Below are positions 17,422 to 23,702 of a DNA stretch of 64,000 bases, piece after piece. Position 1 is the first letter of the stretch, and the number at the start of each line of letters is the position of its first letter. The translations under genes were made by a program, and so were the position numbers. The stretch lies in contig NZ_JAWDKA010000009.1 of NCBI RefSeq assembly GCF_032714615.1, positions 1 to 64,000 on the forward strand, in the 5' to 3' direction. The stretch comes from Methanorbis furvi (GTDB lineage Archaea > Halobacteriota > Methanomicrobia > Methanomicrobiales > Methanocorpusculaceae). Under the pieces are notes generated by a model. It saw only the letters and a program-made list of their open reading frames with translations, was not told the DNA's origin and made no database searches.

Positions 17422-17444
17422 AGCATAAGGAAGTAGGGATAAAT

Positions 17445-17672
17445 ATGACAAATAGAGAGAAAGCGGAAATAAAATTGAGCGGTTATGCCATGGTGGAAAA
17501 AATGGTGAAAGCTGGAACGAACACATCAGGGCGTGTTTATGTTCCTAAATCATGGATTGGGAGAAGAGTAACAGTAGTTCTACTCGATGAGCCTGGGGAT
17601 GATGTGGTAGATGATCGGATGAGAAGAATGGTGTATGGGGAAGAAGATGATGGGTTTAGGAGGATGATTTAG
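17445..17672 (+). CDS. Transposon-associated small protein (DUF2080-like)
   Basis: The 75-residue protein has the core VKAGTNTSGRVYVPKSWIGRRVTVVLLDEP, which resembles AbrB/SpoVT-type swapped-hairpin proteins and the DUF2080 family of archaeal transposon-encoded proteins. Members are usually found beside IS transposases. A regulatory DNA-binding role is likely. It is divergent from the transposase with 118 bases between them, and GGAAGTAGGG lies before the ATG. It is the best candidate to bind the palindrome at 17404-17421. Confidence 0.8.
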   Translation: MTNREKAEIKLSGYAMVEKMVKAGTNTSGRVYVPKSWIGRRVTVVLLDEPGDDVVDDRMRRMVYGEEDDGFRRMI

Positions 17673-17715
17673 ACTTTACACCAACATGAAAAAATGTGCG
17701 AGTTTCTAATTTAGA

Positions 17716-18345
17716 TTAGAATGGATTCCAATCTGGATTAAAAAATACCATTTCGGATTCGTTTGGTGTTGATTTTCTTGAATTAGTTTTGTTATCAGAA
17801 GACTTAGTCTTTGTTGATGATTTAGGCTTATTTGACGTCGTTGGCGATTTAGGTTTGTTTGAGATAGTAGGTTTATTGCATTTGAGTTTTTCAAGATAAT
17901 CAGGGTCGCTGTGATTTCTCGAATCTATGACTTTCTTAAATAATTTGCCATGATAACTCCTATTTTCTAAAATGCAATCGTTGACATAACTGTATGTGTT
18001 TTTTTTCTTTTCATTTTTAGAGGGACGACTGTCATATATTAGCATACTTTCTGCCATATCAATTATTTCATTCATATCACATTTACTAATAGTTTCAACA
18101 ATACCCATCCTAACATATTTAGTACCACCACGATCATCTATCCATTCCTCATAATGGCGTTTCAATCTACCTCTTATCCCACTACCTCCGCTAGATTTTC
18201 CAATATATATTAATCGCTCATTTTCTCCTTTTTTTGAAGTAATACAATATAATCCTATGTGGATTGCATTGGGATCATCGATCACGTCACGAATCGGTCT
18301 AGGTTTTTTCCATGTCACTGTTATTTGTCTAAGTTTTGCACACAT
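17716..18345 (-). CDS. GIY-YIG nuclease-domain protein
   Basis: The 209-residue protein shows GIY-YIG landmarks in order: GLYCI (31-35), LIYIGKSS (about 44-51), RGRLKRHYEEW (about 57-67, catalytic Arg), a conserved Glu in DMAESMLIYD (about 93) and Asn in SYVNDCIL. The C-terminal 60 residues are low-complexity Lys/Ser/Thr/Pro repeats (KPKSPTTSNKPKS). The domain occurs in homing, repair and restriction enzymes. Here it is transposon cargo, so roles in target cutting, transposition or defence are all possible. Composition is AT-rich like the rest of the element. Confidence 0.75.
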   Translation of the reverse strand: MCAKLRQITVTWKKPRPIRDVIDDPNAIHIGLYCITSKKGENERLIYIGKSSGGSGIRGRLKRHYEEWIDDRGGTKYVRMGIVETISKCDMNEIIDMAESMLIYDSRPSKNEKKKNTYSYVNDCILENRSYHGKLFKKVIDSRNHSDPDYLEKLKCNKPTISNKPKSPTTSNKPKSSTKTKSSDNKTNSRKSTPNESEMVFFNPDWNPF

Positions 18346-18415
18346 GATATGCTCAAGTGAGTTATTGTGTCCACGACATATTTAAATGTATATTAGTTTT
18401 TGGTATTGAATAATT

Positions 18416-18733
18416 ATGACATCAGAAGAATTAACTCGTAAATTAACAAAAGATGAATTTTCAAAATATCATCGATTTGAAACGACATATTACGATACAG
18501 TAACACGAAAATATGATAGAATGAAGTGGGTTATTAAAAAGAATCCAAAAACTGGAAAATATACAGAAGGTGGTTATGAATATAATGAGCGTCTTGGAAA
18601 ATATGTTTTAATACAACCCTTTGATGAAAATAATGAAATGTCGGTAAGGGACACCATTAATAAGTGGATTGTGGGTGCTAAGAAAAAAAATATCCAGCAC
18701 GAAGCAGGTCATATTACAAAGGGTTATTATTAA
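18416..18733 (+). CDS. Transposon cargo protein, unknown (105 residues)
   Basis: The small basic protein (MTSEELTRKLTKDEFSKYHR and onward) has many Lys, Tyr and Glu residues and no membrane segment. It ends KNIQHEAGHITKGYY. HEAGH resembles the HExxH-type zinc-binding pattern of metallopeptidases, but the protein is too short and otherwise unlike them, so I do not claim activity. A TATA-like ATATTTAAATG lies near 18378-18388. It is divergent from the GIY-YIG gene with 70 bases between them. I do not recognise a family. Confidence 0.6.
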   Translation: MTSEELTRKLTKDEFSKYHRFETTYYDTVTRKYDRMKWVIKKNPKTGKYTEGGYEYNERLGKYVLIQPFDENNEMSVRDTINKWIVGAKKKNIQHEAGHITKGYY

Positions 18734-18910
18734 TCCATTATTCTTCGTTGATAATATTTCCACACACCTTTTTTACATATTCGGATCATCCTCGATTTCC
18801 TGAGCTATCCTCACCGACCTTGTACATAATGTGATCACTTTGCACATTAAGCCAAATTGTCCGTAAATTCACAAACCCATAAATAAGAAAAAAATGATTA
18901 TCCACACAAC

Positions 18911-19258
18911 TTATATTCCCATACGTTTCTCTTTGTCTGAACCCATATCATAGAGTTCCCTAATTTCCGATTCGTGTCCGGCTATGTAATAAGCATCAGT
19001 TATACATTTTTGCTTCAATGCGCGATACTGAGCATATCCTGTGGTTGACATCTCCTCGGTGGGATATACTCTACCATCGCAAAAACCATGTACATAACCA
19101 AAACCCATATGTGCAAGATATACAGCATCGAAACGATTCTCTCGCACAGCATGATTCATGATAAATGTCCAAATTCGCCCAGTAAGAATTTCATCCCCCA
19201 TGAGGGAAAGGTATTCTTCAGTAGTCAATTCTTGTTTCTTCTTTAAAAAACCCATCAT
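18911..19258 (-). CDS. Transposon cargo protein, paralogue 1 of a tandem pair
   Basis: The 115-residue protein begins MMGFLKKKQELTTEEYLSLM and shares a clear pattern with the next gene: KK..ELTxEE(Y/F)..LMG, then GRIW..(I/L)M..A...NRFD..YL...G..Y..GF, then YP.E..S..G.AQ...L...C...A.YIAG.E.EIR..Y. This points to a duplicated alpha-helical family. No known domain is recognised. The shorter copy lacks the C-terminal extension of its neighbour. Confidence 0.68.
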   Translation of the reverse strand: MMGFLKKKQELTTEEYLSLMGDEILTGRIWTFIMNHAVRENRFDAVYLAHMGFGYVHGFCDGRVYPTEEMSTTGYAQYRALKQKCITDAYYIAGHESEIRELYDMGSDKEKRMGI

Positions 19259-19290
19259 AATAAACTACCCAATTTATTAAATTTATAATA

Positions 19291-19749
19291 TTATTTATTA
19301 CATTTATCATTTTGTTTACTCTCCTCTATATCTGATTCTCTCAGATGTGATGTTAGAGCCTTTAAACGCTCCATATTGTCAATTATTCTCTGTTCTTCAT
19401 TTGCATCTGATTCTTTATGGGGTGAACTTAGGCGAAGGGTAGCATAGTGTAATCTAATTTCCAATTCGTTTCCTGCTATGTAGTCAGCAGAGGATTTACA
19501 CCGTTCGACCAACATCTGCCATTGAGCACTTCCCCTCGGTGATGACTTTTCACAGGGATATAACAAACCCCAGTAAAAACCACCCAGATAAGCAAGACCT
19601 ACAGTCGTAAGATACTCAGAGTCAAAGCGATTGTCATCGAGAGCAATAGTCATAAGACATCCCCAAATACGTCCAAGACGATTTTCATACCCCATAAGGT
19701 AAGAAAATTCTTCATTCGTTAATTCTCCTTTTTTCTTAAATAATTCCAT
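19291..19749 (-). CDS. Transposon cargo protein, paralogue 2 of a tandem pair
   Basis: The 152-residue protein is a paralogue of the preceding product, with the same LTxEE(F/Y)..LMG...GRIW core followed by a charged C-terminal extension of about 45 residues. I chose the ATG at 19749 (MELFKKKGELTNEEF), which aligns with the paralogue's start and follows GAGGTG, over a TTG five codons upstream. Its start lies 12 bases after the stop of the upstream membrane-protein gene, so the three minus-strand cargo genes form an operon. Function unknown. Confidence 0.7.
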   Translation of the reverse strand: MELFKKKGELTNEEFSYLMGYENRLGRIWGCLMTIALDDNRFDSEYLTTVGLAYLGGFYWGLLYPCEKSSPRGSAQWQMLVERCKSSADYIAGNELEIRLHYATLRLSSPHKESDANEEQRIIDNMERLKALTSHLRESDIEESKQNDKCNK

Positions 19750-19760
19750 GGTAAAGCACC

Positions 19761-20042
19761 TCAATTTTTCAGAATTTTTTCAATCTCTTTTTGTTCTTTT
19801 AACCACTGTCTAACATCGGATTTTCCAACTTCATAGTAAGCATGGCAAATGGGGCAATCGATTCTATATTTCGTGGAAATGGGAAATACAAAAATCGGAA
19901 TTATGAAGAAAACTAGAATAAAATACCAAGTGCGTTGACGTATAAATTTGTAATTCACATTATTATGACAATGTGTACAGTTACGATGGGATACATCTTC
20001 ACTAAGAATTCTCTCATAATGTCGTGTGAACCATATGATCAT
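19761..20042 (-). CDS. Transposon cargo membrane protein with two Cys pairs
   Basis: The 93-residue protein has CTHCHNN (about residues 22-28), one hydrophobic span (WYFILVFFIIPIFVFPIS) and then CPICHAYY. The two CxxC pairs flank the span in sequence and could form a zinc ribbon only if the chain folds back. Otherwise each may act alone. It is the first gene of the three-gene cargo operon, with a strong GGAGG eight bases before the ATG. Its link to the two paralogous downstream proteins suggests a small membrane-associated system. No family assigned. Confidence 0.68.
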   Translation of the reverse strand: MIIWFTRHYERILSEDVSHRNCTHCHNNVNYKFIRQRTWYFILVFFIIPIFVFPISTKYRIDCPICHAYYEVGKSDVRQWLKEQKEIEKILKN

Positions 20043-20251
20043 TTCTTATTCCTCCAGTAACGAATCAGTCCATCACGGCAAACACACACGTAATAACATC
20101 GTAAATATTCAGTTTGCGCATGATCGCCTCTCTATCATTATCATTGTCGGATTATGTCTAACGATGGATATACAAAACATGGTTGTTTGTTAAACATTAA
20201 ATAAACATCGTTTGACCTAAGATAATCTCCGTAACATGGCTATATGTATAT

Positions 20252-20554
20252 ATGGCAAAAGTGGAAATGATCGGTATCCGTGTTCCCACAGATTTATTGG
20301 ATAAGATAAATGCTCTAAAAGATGCAGAGGGGGTAGATAGAACCGCGATTATCCTCCGAGCGTTGAGGTATTGGGTTTCCATCGAGGGTAAAGTGACGAC
20401 TGACAATGAATATCTGAATAGAATAACATCCATTGATCAGAATGTAACTGAAGTTGCTTTGGGAGTAAAGAACATGCAGGAGTTGAAGGACTTGGTGATG
20501 GAGCAACAGAAAACTATCAACACACTGTTACGTTTGATCCCAAAAGAAGAGTAG
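20252..20554 (+). CDS. Ribbon-helix-helix protein (CopG-like)
   Basis: Residues 1-47 (AKVEMIGIRVPTDLLDKINA, then DRTAIILRALRYWV) match a ribbon-helix-helix DNA-binding domain. The C-terminal half is helical and may oligomerise (LKDLVMEQQKTINTLLRLI). It sits at the right end of the transposon, reading outward. It may regulate the cargo or bind the element ends. No toxin partner is adjacent, so a toxin-antitoxin role is not supported. A short AT-rich leader with TATATGTATATATGG precedes the ATG. Confidence 0.82.
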   Translation: MAKVEMIGIRVPTDLLDKINALKDAEGVDRTAIILRALRYWVSIEGKVTTDNEYLNRITSIDQNVTEVALGVKNMQELKDLVMEQQKTINTLLRLIPKEE

Positions 20555-20608
20555 ACTATTGATCTTTCTTTTTTCGTTGTTTGTTGTAGGCAAATCTGCC
20601 ATTGCCGA

Positions 20609-20683
20609 ATAAAGGTGCAGATTGGTGATTAAAGGTGCAAAATAGGGATTAAAGATGCAGACCTGAATAAAGGTGCAACGCCC
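20609..20683. repeat. Right transposon end: subterminal motifs plus terminal repeat
   Basis: Four copies of the core occur in one orientation: ATAAAGGTGCAG (20609-20620), ATTAAAGGTGCAA (20628-20640), ATTAAAGATGCAG (20648-20660) and ATAAAGGTGCAA (20667-20678). They are spaced about 19 bases apart. The terminal repeat ends in CAACGCCC at 20683. The regular array differs from the mixed-orientation left end. Confidence 0.85.
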
Positions 20684-20807
20684 TTCCGACGAACAGGTTT
20701 AAGTATACGTATGCCAAATATGATATGTTCTTCTGCAAGGGAACAAATTTCTTTCGGGAAGCAGATTCTTCTGCACTCCCATTTTCTGTATTAACTACCA
20801 TAGCATT

Positions 20808-20879
20808 GGGCCTGTAGCTTAGTGGTGGAGCGCCCGGCTCATAACCGGGTGGTCGTGGGTTCGAACCCCTCCGGGCCCA
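20808..20879 (+). tRNA. tRNA with CAT anticodon (Met elongator or Ile2)
   Basis: GGGCCTG pairs with CGGGCCC through one G-U pair. The anticodon arm is CCCGGCTCATAACCGGG, and the T-arm GGGTTCGAACCCC is canonical. The length is 72 bases with no encoded CCA. Initiator-specific consecutive G-C pairs are not in the expected orientation, so this is an elongator Met or a lysidine/agmatidine-type Ile2 tRNA. The sequence alone does not decide which. Confidence 0.93.
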
Positions 20880-20978
20880 TTTCAAGGAATGTATTTTCAC
20901 GTTTTTTCCGGTGTTGTACTTTTGATTCAGTAGATCACATCCCACATCATTTTAACCGGTGAGCGACTCATTATATAT

Positions 20979-21275
20979 GGGACTAGTCCGGGTGGCTTGG
21001 CGTCACCTGTAACCTGAAACAGCCAATATGCAGGGGACGAAGTTTGAGGACGGCTGTGGCAGTCCAACTGACGCGACATATTCTGACGTTGATACCTCGT
21101 CCTGTGAGGTCAGCGGCGATGACGGGCACATCCGGAGGGATGTGCTGGCATCTCGTCGTGGGCACCGGTTCAGGCCCGGAAGGGAGCAGACCTACTGTGA
21201 ACGCATGGCGCCCACAGGGTTGCGGGGCGGAGAAGGGGTATGTCAGAGAGGCTGGATATGCGCTTTCAACCGATA
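20979..21275 (+). ncRNA. ffs: Signal recognition particle (7S) RNA
   Basis: Archaeal SRP RNA is recognised by the helix 3/4 region GGCGTCACCTGTAACCTGAA and by the universally conserved SRP54-binding loop GGCCCGGAAGGGAGCAGACC near 21174-21193. It scaffolds SRP19 and SRP54 for targeting membrane proteins. The length of about 300 bases fits archaeal members. Ends are approximate: a TTTTAA at about 20951 and a TTATATAT at 20971 are competing TATA candidates. Confidence 0.93.
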
Positions 21276-21313
21276 ACATGTCCCATCTCTTTACTTTTAC
21301 GAGGTGTTTCTTT

Positions 21314-22279
21314 ACGGCAAAAGTGACTATCATTGGTGCAACCGGTCAGGTTGGTTCATATGCAGCCCACGCTGTATCCCAGTTTCCGCATGTTCAGGAA
21401 ATGTGCTTGTACGGCAGACCTGGAAATGAACAGTATCTCGACGGCCTTGCGCATGATATGATGGATTCGTTTGCCGCACGAGGGACCAACACAAGGGTTA
21501 CGTTTGGAACAAATCCCAAAGAGCTGCGCGGCTCTGATATTGTTGTTTTAACGTCGGGTGTTCCAAGGAAACCGGATCAGACGAGACTGGATCTTGCACT
21601 GGAGAATGCGAAGATTGTGCGCCACTTTGCCGAACAGGTTGGCCGCATGGCTCCTGATGCTATACTTCTTGTGGTGACAAATCCGGTGGATATTATGACA
21701 TCTGTTGCCCTGAAATATTCCGGTATGATGCCGCACCGTGTATTTGGTCTTGGTACGCATCTGGATTCAATGCGTCTGAAAGCCTGCCTTGCCGAGTTCT
21801 TTAATGTGCATGTGAGCGAGGTTCACACTCGTATTATTGGCGAGCATGGTGATACGATGGTTCCCATGTGGTCGGCAACGACTGTTGGCGGTATCCAGAT
21901 CGATAACATGATTGGTATTGCTAAACTACCGCGTGATGAGATGATTGAGCGGGTGAAAAACAGCGGGTCCTACATCATCAAAGCAAAGGGTGCGACTGTT
22001 TTCGGTCCTGGTGATGCAATTGCTACGCTTGTCAGAACGATTGTTGAGGATGAGAACCGCATGCTGACCGTTTCAACCCAGATCAGGCGCGAAATTTTCG
22101 GGTATGACGGCGTCTGCATCAGTGTTCCGACGAGAATTACTCGCGGTGGCGTCTTTCCTATTGCCGTCCGCCTGTCTCCGACAGAGACTACTCTGTTCAG
22201 CGAGTCGGTGAAGGTGATTAAGGAACTGACCGAGCGAATCTATGCCACTCTTGATGCTGAGTCATCAGGGAATGCATAA
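21314..22279 (+). CDS. mdh: Malate dehydrogenase (possible ACG start)
   Basis: The LDH/MDH-family enzyme interconverts malate and oxaloacetate in the incomplete TCA branch. Visible features are the dinucleotide loop GATGQVGS, PRKPDQTRLDLA, the catalytic histidine in IGEHGDTMVP and a typical length of about 321 residues. Related proteins begin MAKVTIIGA. Here the codon before AKVTIIGATG is ACG (21314), seven bases after GAGGTG (21301-21306), so initiation at ACG is likely. The alternatives are an ATG at 21278 (no Shine-Dalgarno, touching the SRP RNA) or a GTG at 21323. Enzyme identity is far surer than the start. Confidence 0.92.
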   Translation, partial: TAKVTIIGATGQVGSYAAHAVSQFPHVQEMCLYGRPGNEQYLDGLAHDMMDSFAARGTNTRVTFGTNPKELRGSDIVVLTSGVPRKPDQTRLDLALENAKIVRHFAEQVGRMAPDAILLVVTNPVDIMTSVALKYSGMMPHRVFGLGTHLDSMRLKACLAEFFNVHVSEVHTRIIGEHGDTMVPMWSATTVGGIQIDNMIGIAKLPRDEMIERVKNSGSYIIKAKGATVFGPGDAIATLVRTIVEDENRMLTVSTQIRREIFGYDGVCISVPTRITRGGVFPIAVRLSPTETTLFSESVKVIKELTERIYATLDAESSGNA

Positions 22280-22309
22280 CAATTCATTATTCTGTTTTAC
22301 GGGTATTTG

Positions 22310-22520
22310 CCCACAAATTCGTTTACCTGCAGCTAACGTTAGTCGTAGCTTCGTCAACGGAAAAGCGGAGTGCATGTATTCGGTTTGCTTACTGCTTTGC
22401 AGGAACACACGAAAAGGCATCCTGAAAATGAATTGTTTTTTAATTCTGTGATGTTCACGTCTGCTCCGTGATGTTTTTTTTTCGTGAAACTCCGTGTGTT
22501 CAGATGTTCCGTGGTCGGCA
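22310..22520. repeat. Family B long inverted repeat, copy 3 (degenerate)
   Basis: The CACAAATTCGTTTACCTGCA leader motif, a weakly matching left arm and the conserved right arm (TGTGATGTTCACGTCTGCTC to TTCCGTGGTCGGC) are present. The left arm has lost the ATCACGGAGCAGACG block, so this copy is decayed. It lies between the 3' ends of convergent mdh and aef1B. Confidence 0.75.
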
Positions 22521-22579
22521 AAACTTACATGAAAGTACAAATAAGCAGCCAAATTTGCAATGAAAAGAAAAAAAAGTAT

Positions 22580-22840
22580 TTAGAGCAGCCGGTTCAGAGA
22601 TTCAATCTCTGCACGATCGATGCCTGCAATGCCTGCAAACATACCTTCGATCTTGTCGCCGGAGCCTTCCTCATCCTCAGTGATCACCATGAGCTTGATT
22701 GCGGAAAGACCGAATCCAATCGGTTCCACTCTCATATCCTGAATGCCGGTGATCTTTGCCTTAATGTCGGCCTGAAGCTTTTCCATGTCAACGTCCGGGG
22801 ACTCCGGCATGACTTTGATGATTACTGCAACTTCGCCCAT
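22580..22840 (-). CDS. aef1B: Translation elongation factor 1-beta
   Basis: This 86-residue protein (MGEVAVIIKVMPESPDVDME and onward, ending EIESLNRLL) matches the archaeal EF-1 beta nucleotide-exchange factor, which recycles EF-1alpha-GDP to GTP. The length is normal (about 85-90). The ATG at 22840 is preferred to a GTG at 22849 because it starts exactly at the conserved MGEV. The Zn-ribbon gene upstream ends nine bases before it, an arrangement seen in many archaea. Confidence 0.95.
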   Translation of the reverse strand: MGEVAVIIKVMPESPDVDMEKLQADIKAKITGIQDMRVEPIGFGLSAIKLMVITEDEEGSGDKIEGMFAGIAGIDRAEIESLNRLL

Positions 22841-22849
22841 ATTATTCAC

Positions 22850-23011
22850 TTACGGTCCCTGGAATCCGCATTTCGGACAGGTGTATTTTACGCTCTGCTT
22901 GCGGCAGTATGCGCAGCGGTAAATTACTTCTCCACAGTCCGGGCACTTAAACTCGGTTGCGCCGCGCTCAGCGAGCGGGGCATTACATGACGTACATTTC
23001 GTAGCTGCCAT
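22850..23011 (-). CDS. Small zinc-ribbon translation-associated protein (HVO_2753-like)
   Basis: The 53-residue protein has four CxxC pairs in two zinc-binding knuckles: CTSC (6-9), CPDC (23-26), CAYC (33-36) and CPKC (45-48). This matches the predicted Zn-ribbon RNA-binding family (COG2888, HVO_2753-like), which sits next to EF-1 beta in many archaea. The gene reads MAATKCTSCNAPLAERG at the start and ends CGFQGP. It forms a tight operon with aef1B. A role in translation is inferred from context. Confidence 0.88.
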   Translation of the reverse strand: MAATKCTSCNAPLAERGATEFKCPDCGEVIYRCAYCRKQSVKYTCPKCGFQGP

Positions 23012-23075
23012 TCGATCAAACTCTCTAAATTATTAGTTCCCTACAATTATAAACGTGTGGCCTTCACCACTCTGA

Positions 23076-23660
23076 TCACGGCAGTCGTGTTCCCGGCACA
23101 TCCTCTCCGGACAGATACCGTCCAAGACGTCCTGGCCTTCGTCCGTTGAGTATTACTGCCTTTGTATGGTATTTTTTCAGAATCTGTATGCAGCAGGGAT
23201 CAATGACATCTGTGTCTGTATCGGGCGGGAATTTTGGCAGAAGCTCTCCATGTACAACGACTCCGTCCACTGACTTGAGAAGAATCAGCCGGCAGCCAAG
23301 CTGCCCTGCAATCCATGCAGAGATTGAGTCGGATGTTATGTCCCAGGAGTGCGGCAGGGGGTCGCATGCACGAAGAAATGTGTAGGGAAGAAAAATTTCC
23401 GCGCCGTCTTTTGGCATGGCACAAATATCTGTTGTTTTCAGACCAAAGTCTGACAAGTACCAGCCGTATTGATCCATCGCAGCAACTGCCATCCAGTGGC
23501 CTGCGTCTCCGTCAATACCGAGATCTCTGACATCATTGGCAAACACTCCTCCGCCCGGGATGATCAGTGCGGGCGTTTTTGCTTCTGCAAGTTCATGCAG
23601 AACGTCCCCTGCGACGTCCATGAGACTGCCGCCGATTTTTATCACAACTCCGCCGGTCAT
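23076..23660 (-). CDS. mfnE: Amino acid kinase family protein, probable MfnE
   Basis: The roughly 194-residue kinase starts MTGGVVIKIGGSLMD, with the glycine-rich phosphate-binding strand of the amino acid kinase fold, IIPGGGVFANDVR, and DITSDSISAWIAGQLGCRLI near the C-terminus. Small members of this size in methanogens are MfnE, which phosphorylates 5-(aminomethyl)-3-furanmethanol phosphate in methanofuran synthesis. The window also holds mfnB, which supports this. A start at 23687 would add nine residues. Neither start has a Shine-Dalgarno. It is divergent from the PLD gene with only 42 bases between starts. Confidence 0.8.
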   Translation of the reverse strand: MTGGVVIKIGGSLMDVAGDVLHELAEAKTPALIIPGGGVFANDVRDLGIDGDAGHWMAVAAMDQYGWYLSDFGLKTTDICAMPKDGAEIFLPYTFLRACDPLPHSWDITSDSISAWIAGQLGCRLILLKSVDGVVVHGELLPKFPPDTDTDVIDPCCIQILKKYHTKAVILNGRRPGRLGRYLSGEDVPGTRLP

Positions 23661-23702
23661 ATCTGCAATACTATTAATCTGTCTCATGACACAAAAACCA
23701 GT

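Larger units (their letters stand above)
16004..20683. mobile_element. 4,680-bp transposon with complex ends and cargo
   Basis: Both boundaries can be read directly. TTCCGAC (15997-16003) precedes GGGCGTTGCACCTTTAATC, and GAATAAAGGTGCAACGCCC is followed by TTCCGAC (20684-20690). This gives a 7-base target duplication and 19-base terminal inverted repeats with one mismatch. Additional copies of TTGCACCTTTAT lie inside each end. Contents are a DDE transposase, a small DUF2080-type protein, a GIY-YIG protein, four uncharacterised small proteins and a ribbon-helix-helix protein. The interior is visibly more AT-rich than the flanking chromosome. Whether it moves as a single unit is inferred from the matching ends and target duplication. 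Confidence 0.9.

Noticed and set aside
18416-18733. HEAGH in a transposon cargo protein as a metallopeptidase motif
   Set aside because: A five-residue match in a 105-residue lysine-rich protein without other zincin features is not evidence for peptidase activity.
20252-20554. Ribbon-helix-helix gene as an antitoxin
   Set aside because: No toxin-sized neighbour lies beside it. The adjacent features are the transposon end and divergent cargo.
16004-20683. The transposon as a tRNA-integrated genomic island
   Set aside because: It is near tRNA-Asn but has its own 7-base target duplication and terminal repeats, no integrase and no tRNA-derived attachment duplication.
15640-20945. An open frame that would span the empty transposon insertion site (reading leftward across 20700 to 15890)
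   Set aside because: Joining the flanks at TTCCGAC gives a plausible-looking frame ending ..FSEAIPRGE, but it has no start codon before an upstream stop and no recognisable domain, so I do not call an interrupted gene.
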